Shown: positions 36,448 to 46,462 of the stretch, piece after piece
How positions within the stretch are numbered: position 1 is the first letter of the stretch
Layout of the letters: every line of letters begins with the position of its first letter
Assembly: GCA_947034885.2 (NCBI GenBank)
Contig: OX344758.2
Span: 6,698,501 to 6,762,500 of the forward strand
Reading direction: 5' to 3'
From: Thuidium tamariscinum
Lineage: Eukaryota; Streptophyta; Bryopsida; Hypnales; Thuidiaceae
Length of the DNA: 64,000 nucleotides
The notes under the pieces: model-generated
What the model saw: the letters and a program-made list of their open reading frames with translations, nothing else
Database searches by the model: none
Told to the model about the DNA's origin: nothing
Translations under genes and position numbers: made by a program

Positions 36448-36742
36448 CACTATAAAAAAAAACCCATGTTTGAAGTGATAAATTATAGATGACATCCAAT
36501 GTAATAATCCATGTTTGAATGTCAACATTAATGTCCACAATAACATCAAGATGATATAGCAGACATTAAATGACAAATTTTTAAGTAACATCCAATTTAA
36601 CAATTTATGTTTTTATGTCAATAATAATATTCACCTTATAATGAAGATATTATAGTGAACATTGTCATTGACATAGAAACATGAATTGTTACATTGGATG
36701 TTGCCTAAAATCTATCACCCAAACCATAGGTTTCTTATAGTG
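36448..36742. mobile_element. CACTA-ended MITE, 295 bp
   Basis: Begins CACTATAAAAAAAAACCCAT and ends ATAGGTTTCTTATAGTG, so both ends carry CACTATAA. The inverted repeats continue imperfectly into ACATCCAATGTAA(T/C)AA blocks. CACTA ends are the mark of En/Spm-type elements, but their usual 3 bp target duplication is not clear here (aag and aaa). Internally a unit starting ACATCCAAT is also repeated directly. Non-coding. Confidence 0.55.
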
Positions 36743-36845
36743 AAATAGTGATGTCACACAAAAGGACAAAACACAATAAAAAAATGTCTAAACAAATGTG
36801 AAAACTTACCCCAACCCCAACCCCAAATATTAGTAATTCGCGTAG

Positions 36846-37804
36846 GCACGACAGCGCACTCACAGCTTTCCGTGCACAGCAGCCGAACAAACAAACTGGA
36901 GCCCAGTTGAGGACTTAAACAACTGTGAAACAAGACGGGCCTTCCGTTCAGCCCCAACGCGTTCATAAAGTAAACCTAATTATGTTTCCTCTCTACATTC
37001 GACCGTTTCACTCATAGATTCAACTCTTCAGGTAACAGCACTCTAGCCAAAGTGCCCCTCAGTTGAAACCACTCCAAGCTAAACCTGCATTATGCCTCCG
37101 ATCATCCAGACACACAAAAAGTGTTGGTCCATGTGAACTAAAGGAGGGTCAAGTCACATCCACTCATAACTCATCACGCCTCAACATGCAGGTTTCATTC
37201 AATCATGCAACTCAAAATTGCAAAAACTAGGACAACCACCTTAAACCACAGGAAACAAAAAAACATCACAGCTCATGCACGAGAATGACATCGCAGGGAC
37301 ATTAATATTCAACAAGCAAACTACATTCTAGAGAACACTCCCAGGAACAAAATCCACATTGGTTACTACTCTATTCATGCTCCAAGTTAGATTCATGATC
37401 ACCAAATGCTGTTATCATTGGGCTGCATGACTTGACCGAATCTCAACAATGAACACACTAGAATGGGAATGCGGTAGTCCGGAACACTGATCTACAGCCC
37501 CCAAATTGGAAGAGGCAGAACAAATTGACTTGGAAGACAAAAACCTCAGATACTTGGAGAGACAACCTGATGCCAGCACACACGAAACCAGGTCATTTCA
37601 ACTAGTGAACTCTTCGAACTGGAGAAAAACCATCTATTCCATTAGAAGCTCGCCGATGCAAATCTAAAGCACCAATTCTACGCCCCGGCGAACGCAAATG
37701 GAAAAAACGGACGAGCATTCCCTTGAATCCAAATCCAACAGCTACTCGATGCCAAATTATTATCCAAATTCATCATTATCCCCTACCTTCCGAAATACTC
37801 AGAC
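36846..37804 (-). other. Downstream region of carrier copy A, homologous to the palindrome arms
   Basis: From GGCACGACAGCGCACTCACA at about 36,846 up to the copy A stop, this region aligns with 42,450-43,653 and its mirror 55,020-56,223. It carries the hAT target site in empty form. Compared with B and C it lacks about 250 bp (their 43,247-43,500), or B and C gained it. It probably includes the 3' UTR. A GTAGGGG donor-like site just after the stop and an acceptor-like TCTTGCAG further on in the C copy suggest a possible 3' UTR intron. Confidence 0.5.
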
Positions 37805-39340
37805 TCAGCCGCTCCCGCCCGAATACGCCTTCCCCAAAAGCAAGATCTGCAACTGGTCGTAACCGGACAACACTCCCGCGCCCGCCACCCCACGCAAGAT
37901 GTTCGCACCCGCACCCTTGAACAAAGACTTCGTGCCCTCCTTCGCAATGATCTGACGGAACGCGTCCAGAGAACCGCTGTACCTCACCGCCTCGCCGGAA
38001 GTCATCATCATCCTACGACGAACCGTGTCGATCGGGTACGACGCCAAACTGGCTCCGGTCGTGACACACCAGCCCAGCAAGAAACTGGCCAAAAAGTTGC
38101 CCTGCAAACAAAAACAAAACAGAAACGTCAACCCACCGTCCCCTCGTTCTGCGGGGGAAATCAACAACCGCATTCCACCCCTCGCTCAGCCACTCGGGTA
38201 AAATGCTGTAATTTTTTACTTTTCACATAAATTTTCTTTTGCAAATTTTGAATTCATATTTGCGATCAGAGACCCCAAATTAGTCAGGGGTGAAGAAAGT
38301 AGGGGTGATCACGGCCCAAACTAGGGGGCTTTTTGTTTTGATTGCACCTCTAGGAAAACATGGTAAGGCCGAGCGAGGGGGCCAATCCACCCGGATCCGG
38401 GATACCGGCGGTCCGCGACTCCGCAGACTCACGAACATAAAAACGACACCGTCATCCACGAAGCACTCACCTCAAGGTTGCCCACCAACACCACGGGCTT
38501 CAGAGAGTCGTAGATTCCGAAGTAAAGACCGCGGTACACGATGATGCCCGCGCAAGAAATCGCGAAACCGCGGTACAGACCCGCGATGCCGTCCGTCGCC
38601 AGAGTCTTCTTGTACACGTCCGCCAGACCGTTGAACTGACGATCGCCGCCGCCCTTCTTCGAAGACTTCGCGTCGTTCGCCAGACGGGTACGAGCGTAGT
38701 CCAAAGAGTACACGAACAGGAGCGACGAAGCTCCCGCGGCACCTCCGGAAGCCAGGTTGCCCGCGAACCACTTCCAGTAACCGTCCTTGTCCTTCTTGTA
38801 CCCGAACAGGGACTTGAAGTAATCCTTGAACGCGAAGTTCAGCGCCTGCGTCGGGAAGTAACGGATCACGTTCACCCAATTGCTGCGCCACAGAGCTATC
38901 ACGCCCTCGTCCTTGATCGTGCGACCGAAGCACTCGCCGATGCCCTTGTACGGGTGAGACAGACGACCCGACTTCAACATCTCGTCCTGGTTCTGGATCA
39001 GGAGCTTCACGCGCTCGATCGGAGCCGCGGCCGTCTTCGACACCGCCGCGGACACGCCGCCCATCAAAAAGTCAGTCATGAACGAAGCGAAAGTCTTCTC
39101 GCCCGCAGCAGGCACGAACACCTGCGACGACAAATTCCTCCCGCCCGTCAAGTCGATCGGGCACAACGCGCCGAACCCGCTCTGCCGAGGCAACGCACCC
39201 AGCTTGGCCGCGGCGGCGAACGGAGTGCTGTACTCGGGAGCCGAGTGCATGGCACGACGGCTGGGTGCCAGTCGGGATCCCAAATACGAGTACCCCGCCA
39301 TTTTAGTCACCACGCTCGGGCACCGGGGTGATTCCGCCAT
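37805..39340 (-). CDS. AAC: Mitochondrial ADP/ATP carrier, copy A (diverging)
   Basis: Two exons, 38,471-39,340 and 37,805-38,101 (minus), with a GT-AG intron of 369 bp, encode 388 residues. The protein exchanges ATP for ADP across the inner mitochondrial membrane. It shows the three carrier repeats, the plant-type N-terminal extension (about residues 1-85), PIERVK at 107, YSLDYAR at 211 and the ADP/ATP-carrier signature RRRMMM at 318-323. By hand count it differs from copies B and C by 6 bases in exon 1 and 11 in exon 2. Ten changes alter residues: L23R, G153S, L155W, A156V, G302C, I303V, I305T, G308S, K330R, A361G. Three of these spoil the conserved [13 protein letters not shown] stretch. 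The frame is open and splice sites are intact, so it may be expressed, but its activity is doubtful. Confidence 0.85.
38185..38399. other. About 215 bp extra sequence inside the copy A intron
   Basis: Copies B and C read CCACCCCTCG directly into GGATACCGGCGG. Copy A has about 215 bp between these two sequences. The piece starts CTCAGCCACTCGGGTAAAAT and ends CCAATCCACCCGGATCCG. The ends share only a weak inverted CGGGT match and no target duplication is evident, so insertion in A or deletion in the B/C ancestor are both possible. Confidence 0.6.
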
Positions 39341-39655
39341 CCCGAAAAAATGCTCACTTCCTGCTCACCAACCACAACACTCCGTCAGAATCCGGCACAA
39401 CAACCAACGGCAATTCACGAAACATTCGCACATTGCCCTCCACCCGCCCATTCAGAAAGACAATTGCTAGCAGACACATATCAACACAGACGGAAAACCA
39501 TATCTCCAGTCGGAAACCTAAATTCTAGATCAGCCTGAAACGTGTAAAGCTGGGTTCCGGCTCGCATTCGCCCACGCGCATTCGCTCCCCCGTGCGGCGA
39601 ACATCGATATCTGCCATCGAAACGGTGACATGCGCGCGACCACCGTGCTCGGGAT
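39341..39655 (-). promoter_or_regulatory. 5' region of carrier copy A, truncated
   Basis: Aligns with the region upstream of B (44,978-45,280) with small indels, through TCTGCCATCGAAACGGTGAC, then loses homology at about 39,650. The roughly 1.4 kb of further upstream arm sequence that B and C share is absent, so copy A has a shortened 5' flank that now abuts retroelement sequence. Confidence 0.55.
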
Positions 39656-40266
39656 TCATCATACGAGTCCAATTCCCAAGGTTGGGCCCAGTCTTTCAAA
39701 CTGAAGAATGGCTGCGAGCCATTGCAACATTGATAAGAGAAGTACTTTTGATTGCAACATTGATAAGAGAGGTACTTTTCATTGAAAACAAGGAGCTTGC
39801 ATTAAAAACGTGCGGGGGGGCTTTGATCACAGTCAAAGTACAGGAAATTTCTGAACACCCGGGGAGCATTAGTATTCCATATGTGGGAGTTGATGCGAGT
39901 ATAAAGCTAGGAATACAGGAGGACTACAGCTACTCGGGACTCCCAAACCAATATAATAGATGCAGAAAATTCGATCATAGCGCCATTAACTGCCCACTCA
40001 ATAAACCAAAACAACCGAGTGGGAAGCCAGAGGTAGAGAAGGGTCAAGCGTGTGGAGAGGGCAAGTCAGAGGAGCTCGAAGGTTTCAAACTGGTTGAATC
40101 TAGCAAGAAGAAGAAAGAGAGACCAGGCAGCCAGACACGGGCACAATGGAAAGCTAAACAGGACGCACTTTCACTAGGTCACGAAGTAGAAGAGACAACA
40201 AGACCAGGGCAGGAGAGCGCAAGTCAGACCCGGAAACAGGCAGTAGCGGAAACACGAAAGAACTAA
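39656..40266 (+). pseudogene. LINE-like gag (ORF1) relic with a broken CCHC knuckle
   Basis: The frame has no ATG start and reads across the junction with the copy A flank. The part from about 39,690 has the layout of plant LINE ORF1/DUF4283-type proteins: a beta-rich segment (ALITVKVQEISEHPGSISIP), then YSGLPNQYNRCRKFDHSAIN followed by CP, then a basic tail (KLVESSKKKKERP). The zinc knuckle keeps CxxxxHxxxxC, but the second cysteine is phenylalanine. A 30 bp stretch starting ATTGCAACATTGATAAGAGA is duplicated exactly in tandem at 39,721-39,780. No reverse transcriptase is present nearby. A decayed fragment. Confidence 0.55.
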
Positions 40267-41290
40267 ACTGCACGAGAACAGGGAAGAACTCAATTAAAAG
40301 TAAGCACCTTGGAGTTACACAAAGACACGGGTACACGAGTTGGAAGCACCCTGGAATTAGGGGCTGGGCAGTCCGATAAGGAGGAGAAAACTTACCAAGG
40401 GTGAGAACGAGATCGGAGACCACGAAACAAGAGAGGATTGTCGGACAGTAGCCTAAATTAGGAGCCCAAGGCATGAGTGCTAGAACTGGTCAATATCTAA
40501 CCCAGGAGGAGACAACGTCACAGTCGTCAAAGCACAAATGCAGGTTAAGGTCTTGGTGAAATCCTCCACATTTGTCAGGGAGATGGAATTGAGAAGCCAG
40601 GCTGCAAATAAAAGTACCCGAGAGACAAGTCGAGATGTCTAGGGTGCAGGGACATAGACACAGGCACGTGCGGAACACATCCTGCAGGTATCCCAAAACA
40701 CAAACATACAGGGCAAGAATTTAAGGCATGAAGGGGAGCAAAGTACTCGGGCGGAGAGAGAGAGCACCCGAGAGTTTGGAGTTTGCATTCGGGAGAAGAT
40801 GGGGTGCACCCGGGAGTTGGAAACAGGCACCTGGGAGATTGGCACGAGCTCCAAGGACCAGAGGAGAGACACTAAGGAATCACGCAGAAGCACCTCGGAG
40901 CTAAGCACAAGCTCACGACCAGGGGAATAGATACATAGATCCTCTTGGGAGTTGGACACAAGCTCACGGGTCGCAGAGGCAAGCACCTTGGAGTTCGGAG
41001 CAGACAACCAAGACGTGAGAACGGACACCCTGGAGTTGGAAGCGAGAAGAAGCAAAGAACACCAAGGTGTAGCAGTTTTCAAGCAGCAGGGGAGAGATCG
41101 ACCCAGGGACAACAACAAGATTACATAAGAGTTGGAGTTAACGCCACAAGGAGGCGTATGTCCAACGAGGGGAGAGTAAAATACCAGAGAAGCTCAACAT
41201 CCCCTGCTCAAACCCAATGGAAGTTTGTCAAGTTAGAAGGGGGAGCTCAACCGTGACTGGGAAAGATCAAAGCAATGCAGGGGAAGAAGT
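40267..41290. repeat. Degenerate GA-rich repeat array after the gag relic
   Basis: Many imperfect units of the type GCACC(T/C)(T/G)GGAGTTGGAA recur at irregular spacing of about 25-35 bp, densest at 40,740-41,080, for example GCACCCGGGAGTTGGAAACA and GACACCCTGGAGTTGGAAGC. A 159-codon minus frame here only reads this repeat (NSRV, NSKV, NSQE), so it is not a gene. Probably the tail of the same retroelement insertion. Confidence 0.45.
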
Positions 41291-41292
41291 GA

Positions 41293-41776
41293 CACAATTG
41301 TTGAAAATTTATTCATATAATTGAAAAATACCAATCCCAATGGTTACAATGTTGAAATGTACATTTTAACAGTTTTGTTTTGATTTTAGATATTCAAAAT
41401 CAAGTCAAATAAAGGACTTCAAAGTTTATTTCAGAATAGAGAATCCATAATTACCACCAAAACAAAAAAACTCACAACTTTTGACTCATTGACCAAAACA
41501 GAATGATTCAAAGCTTTCCATGCATACAAAAATGAAGAAAACTAATTTCAAATTTTTGCTTTTCCCAGTTCAGGAAAACAGGACCATATAACGCCATAAC
41601 TTTTTACCTCATATTTCCAAATGTCCTAATTTTTAGTACACGTGAAAGATATTCCTCATCCCCACCTCCTACTACAATATCAGCCAAAAATAGAGAAATC
41701 ACCCACCAAGCATCCCTGCCCAGAATCACGATGTTGCCAAATTTGGTGGGCTGATCCTTTACGGCTTAAGGGTTAA
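41293..41776 (-). mobile_element. TTAA-family element, truncated, reverse orientation
   Basis: Ends AAGGGTTAA at 41,776 and runs inward through the family order (GCCCACCAAATTTGGCAACA in reverse, the GAAAGCTTTGAATCATTCTG block), but is cut off at about 41,293 by the retroelement-derived segment. It sits at the mirrored position to the complete copy at 56,544-57,437, so the insertion predates the duplication of the carrier unit. Confidence 0.6.
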
Positions 41777-42078
41777 GTGTCACAATGCTTCACAGGATGA
41801 ACTCATTGGATCATGAACATATCAGCCATAAATCAACACATGATAAATTATCTTCCTTAAACTAGTTTTCAATTCTGGTTCTGTGCTTCATCAGAATGCA
41901 AAGACGAAAAAACCCAACTGAAAAAAACAGGCTCAAATGCAGAATCTACCTCAACTCTTCATCAAAACACCAGAATCGAAACTCAGAAAGTCAAAACCCC
42001 AAAATTCTATCCCTCGATGTATGCAAGCTAAAAGAACCCCACATAATGTTGATATTTGGCATGAGCACGACAGTGCAC
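41777..42078. repeat. Left outer flank of the palindrome, about 93% like the right
   Basis: Reverse-aligns with about 56,224-56,540. The best part (41,875-42,070) differs at roughly one base in fourteen by eye and contains small indels, unlike the arms. No gene; overlapping frames at 41,896-42,182 are not conserved between the two sides. Confidence 0.6.
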
Positions 42079-42449
42079 CAGCGTTCACAAAACTGGCTAA
42101 ATTGCGCTCCATTGCTACTAAAAATTTTCAACAACTAAATCTCTATAGGAAAAAATCCTTGAAAAAATTAAATTTAACCTAAGATTTCAACAACCAATAG
42201 AATTTGATAGCCAATTTGTTACTTACTCTACATTGAAATTAGCATCTCTATAGTTAGTTATGGATATTAGTACCCCCATTATCCTTTACAACTTGCAAAA
42301 TCCTTTCGTTACTAATTTTTTTAATGCCATTTTCTCTTAAGATAGCCAAAGTTGACGCTTATTTATCTTGAAGGTAGCAAATTGCACTAAATCCTCTAAA
42401 CTAAGTAGCATATTACACTAAATTCTATAAACTAGTTCTGGGATCACTG
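42079..42449. mobile_element. hAT-like MITE, 371 bp, with 8 bp target duplication
   Basis: Flanked by identical CAGTGCAC at 42,071-78 and 42,450-57. The right arm (about 56,216-56,223) and the copy A flank (36,85x, CAGCGCAC) hold this 8 bp only once, which proves an insertion. The ends CAGCGTTCACA and, reversed, CAGTGATCCCA match at 8 of 11 positions. An 8 bp duplication with CAGxG ends is typical of hAT elements. No coding capacity. Confidence 0.8.
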
Positions 42450-43653
42450 CAGTGCACTCACAGCTTTCCATCCACTGCAGCTGAACATCTAAACTGGAGC
42501 CAGTGGAGGACCTAAACAACTAGGAATCAAGAAGGGCCTTCCATCCAGCCCCAACGCATTCATAAAGTGAGCCTAATTATGTTTCCTCTCCGCATTCGAC
42601 CGTTTCACTCATAGATTCAGCTCTCGAGGTGACACCAGTATTATGAAGTGCCCCTCAGTTCAAACCACTACAAGCTAAACCTGCATTATGCCTCCGACCA
42701 TCCAGACACACAAAAAGTGTTCGTCCATGTGAACTAAAGGAGACTCCAATCACATCCACACATCACGAATCATGAATCAAGAAGCAGGTTTCATTCAATC
42801 ATCATGCAACTCAGAAATGCAAAAAACTAGGTCAACCATCTTTAACGACAGAAAACAAAAACCATCACAATTCACAAACGTAAATGACTTCCCAAGGACA
42901 TCAATACTCAACAAGCAAACTACATGCTAGAGAACACTCCCAAGCCACAAGGAAAAAAATCCACACTGGAATCACTAATCTGCTCATGCTCCAAGTTACA
43001 TTCAGGATCACCAAATGCTGTTATCACTGGGCTGCTTGGCTTGACCGAATCTCAACAATAAGAACACACTACAATAGGAATGCGGAAGATCTACACCCTC
43101 TAATTGGAAGAGGCAGGACAAATTGACCTGCAAGACAAAAACCTCAGATACTTGGAGAAGACAACAGATCATGCCAGCACACACGAAACCAAGTCATTTC
43201 AACAAGTGAAATCTTCAAACTAGAGAAAAAAGATCTACTCCATTAGAAACAAAACAAAGAGGTCCAAAAAGCAATTCCAAACCAAAGAAAAAGGAAATAG
43301 CCAAATTCCTCCACGTCCCACAGAAAATTAGGATAAATACACAAAGAAGCACAATACACCGATTAACACTTCCGAAGACATCACAAATACAACCAGGAAA
43401 AAATAAACCCAACAGAAACAGAGGAAACAGATACCAGTGTGGAAAAAAAAGAGAGGGAGCTCATGCGACTCCCCACTTACGAAGTTCGGGAAACACAGTA
43501 CACGATGCCAATCTAAAGCACCAATCCTACGCCCCGGCGAACTCAAATGGAGAAAACGAACGAGAATCCCCTTGAATCTAAATCCAGCAACTACTCGATG
43601 CCAAATTATTGTCCAAATTCATCATTATCCCCTACCTTCCGAAATACTCAGAC

Positions 43654-44977
43654 TCAGCCGCTCCCGCCCGAATAAGCCTTCCCCAAAAGCAAGATCTGCA
43701 ACTGGTCGTAACCGGACAACACTCCCGCGCCCGCCACCGCACGCAAGATGTTCGCACCCGCACCCTTGAACAAAGACTTCGTGCCCTCCTTCGCAATGAT
43801 CTGACGGAACGCGTCAAGAGAACCGCTGTACTTCACCGCCTCGCCGGAAGTCATCATCATCCTACGACGAACCGTATCGATCGGGTACGACGCCAAACCG
43901 GCTCCGATCGTGATACCCCAACCCAGCAAGAAACTGGCCAAAAAGTTACCCTGCCAACAAAACAAAACAAACAGAAACGTCAACCCACCGTCCCCTCGTT
44001 CTGCGGGGGAAATCAACAAACGCATTCCACCCCTCGGGATACCGGCGGTCCGCGACTCCGCAGACTCACGAACATAAAAACGACACCGTCATCCACGAAG
44101 CACTCACCTCAAGGTTGCCCACCAACACCACGGGCTTCAGAGAGTCGTAGATTCCGAAGTAAAGACCGCGGTACACGATGATGCCCGCGCAAGAAATCGC
44201 GAAACCGCGGTACAGACCCGCGATGCCGTCCGTCGCCAGAGTCTTCTTGTACACGTCCGCCAGACCGTTGAACTGACGATCGCCGCCGCCCTTCTTCGAA
44301 GACTTCGCGTCGTTCGCCAGACGGGTACGAGCGTAGTCCAAAGAGTACACGAACAGGAGCGACGAAGCTCCCGCGGCACCTCCGGAAGCCAGGTTGCCCG
44401 CGAACCACTTCCAGTAACCGTCCTTGTCCTTCTTGTACCCGAACAGGGACTTGAAGTAATCCTTGAACGCGAAGTTCAGCGCCTGCGTCGGGAAGTAACG
44501 GATCACGTTCGCCAAATTGCCGCGCCACAGAGCTATCACGCCCTCGTCCTTGATCGTGCGACCGAAGCACTCGCCGATGCCCTTGTACGGGTGAGACAGA
44601 CGACCCGACTTCAACATCTCGTCCTGGTTCTGGATCAGGAGCTTCACGCGCTCGATCGGAGCCGCGGCCGTCTTCGACACCGCCGCGGACACGCCGCCCA
44701 TCAAAAAGTCAGTCATGAACGAAGCGAAAGTCTTCTCGCCCGCAGCAGGCACGAACACCTGCGACGACAAATTCCTCCCGCCCGTCAAGTCGATCGGGCA
44801 CAACGCGCCGAACCCGCTCTGCCGAGGCAACGCACCCAGCTTGGCCGCGGCGGCGAACGGAGTGCTGTACTCGGGAGCCGAGTGCATGGCACGACGGCTG
44901 GGCGCCAGTAGGGATCCCAAATACGAGTACCCCGCCATTTTAGTCACCACGCTCGGACACCGGGGTGATTCCGCCAT
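43654..44977 (-). CDS. AAC: Mitochondrial ADP/ATP carrier, copy B
   Basis: Two exons, 44,108-44,977 and 43,654-43,950 (minus), with a 157 bp GT-AG intron in phase 0, encode 388 residues identical to copy C. Family landmarks: N-terminal extension to about residue 85, [14 protein letters not shown] at 107-120, [20 protein letters not shown] at 151-170, YSLDYARTR at 211, [12 protein letters not shown] at 312-323 and [14 protein letters not shown] near 353-366. The ATG at 44,977 was chosen because it opens the longest frame and gives a plant-like presequence. A second ATG at residue 14 is possible. The gene lies wholly inside the palindrome arm. Confidence 0.95.
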
Positions 44978-45905
44978 CCCGAAAAAATGCTCACTTCCTG
45001 CTCACCAACCTCAACACTCCGTCAGAATCCGGCACAACAACCAGCGGTAATTCACGAAACATTCGCACATTGCCCTCCACCCGCCCATTCCAGCGCAGTC
45101 AAGAAAGGCAATTGCTAGCAAACACATGTCGACAGAGACGGAAAACCACATCTCCAGTCGGAAACCTAAATTCTAGATCAGCCTAAGCTGGGCATCGGCT
45201 CGCATTCGCCCACGCACATTCGCTGCCCCGTGCGGCGAACATCGATATCTGCCGTCTCAACGGTGACATTCGACCACCGTATTCGCCAGGGCACCGCCAA
45301 AACGACGTGCCATTGACCCAGCGATGTCGCATTACTAGAATCCCACAAATTCTAGATACACGCATTCAACACGACCTTCATCGAGAACACACGCTACACC
45401 ATCGTCCAGAATCACGGCACGACAGCATCAAGCCGGAAGACAACTCCCAAAGCTAGATCGCGACTCCACGCCCTAAACCACATCGCAAACGACACAATTC
45501 TAACACACACCCTTTTCTAGGTTTCCGCGCTAGTCTAACCACGAAGCCACGCACACGAGAAGGAAACCGTTCCCGAAAACCGATCGAGTTCTTCGTGTCC
45601 CAAACGAACCCGAAAAAGTCGAACCGAGGTCATCTTCTCGAAGGATCGCGTGACCACGAAACCCCAAGCGACTCCCAAAACGAATGTCGACGAATACTCC
45701 GCCGGAAAAAAAATGGGAAGCATCAAACAATCCAGCATTCTAAGAACTCCCTGAAACAAGCAAACAAGGGGAAGCGCATGCGCAGGGACGTACCAGCAGA
45801 CCCTGCGAAGAGGGTAGGAACGAGCGGCGGCGATGAAGAAACCAAGAGCACCGAAACGAAAGAGGGCGTGAGGAGCTTCAGGGTTTCGGCCTTGGTGTCA
45901 ACAAC
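44978..45905 (-). promoter_or_regulatory. 5' UTR/promoter region of carrier copy B
   Basis: GC-rich, non-repetitive, identical to 52,768-53,695 upstream of copy C. The transcribed strand has a pyrimidine-rich stretch and a GTACGTCC donor-like site (45,79x here, 52,88x in the C copy). A 5' UTR intron ending at an AG just before the ATG is therefore possible. No TATA box was identified with confidence. Confidence 0.35.
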
Positions 45906-46240
45906 TGTTTAACCTGGACGCCCCCGCGGGCCGGGCAGTCCCTGGGGAAGACCGGTTCCGGGGACCCGTCGGGAACCGGCTGCATCCGGGATTCCGTTCC
46001 CGGAGTGGGCCCTGGAACCGGTGACTGGGAGTCGTCCGTATGGATGGACGGCCTGGATTGGCCCTCCGTGTCCTGGAGAGCTGTCGTTCCCCGGGCGCCC
46101 CGCGATTCCGCCCGTTGTGGTGTCGCCCTGCCAATCGTTGCCCTGATTGATGTTCCCCAAGTTCCCACACTTCCTCCGGACTCATGTGCAGCTTAACCCC
46201 GATTCCCCGAAGCGCCCCAGGGACCAAAAGTGTCCTCACG
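45906..46240. other. Very GC-rich tract upstream of carrier B, mirrored upstream of C
   Basis: Mirror of 52,433-52,767. Far more GC-rich than its surroundings, with several overlapping open frames on both strands (83-118 codons) such as PGPRGRPG- and NDWQGDTTTGG-containing ones. High GC alone can leave frames open. It may be a CpG-island-like promoter part or a remnant of coding or retroelement sequence; no motif decides. Confidence 0.35.
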
Positions 46241-46357
46241 CAGTGCGAGTCCAATTCGAAGTGCTGTTAGTTCTAAGCACTGGTCCTTTGTCATTTCCTC
46301 TTTCTTGACAGCATAGAAAGTCCCTCTTCCACGGGTTGGCACTTCTTCCGGTGCCAT
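46193..46357 (-). CDS. Possible small ORF, 54 codons, upstream of copy B
   Basis: Mirror of 52,316-52,480. Starts MAPEEVPTRGRGTFYAVKKE and continues EMTKDQCLELTALRIGLALR before a stop. It is preceded by an acceptor-like TTCCAG, and the residue mix looks like protein, so it could be an exon or a short conserved fragment. I do not recognise it. Present twice only because of the palindrome. Confidence 0.25.
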   Translation of the reverse strand: MAPEEVPTRGRGTFYAVKKEEMTKDQCLELTALRIGLALREDTFGPWGASGNRG

Positions 46358-46462
46358 GCACTGGAATTTTTTGTTGCAATGCTAGGCACTGTGAGAAAAC
46401 CCTGAATGACCAAGTGCTTAACCAAGCGGGAGGCCTCCCACTAAACATAAATTTTGCATCCA

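Noticed and set aside
38954..39470. Antisense frames over copy A 5' end (125 and 130 codons)
   Set aside because: Opposite-strand shadows of the carrier presequence region.
40639..41118. 159-codon minus frame
   Set aside because: Reads a degenerate GA-rich repeat, giving repeating NSRV-like peptides, and has no conserved domain.
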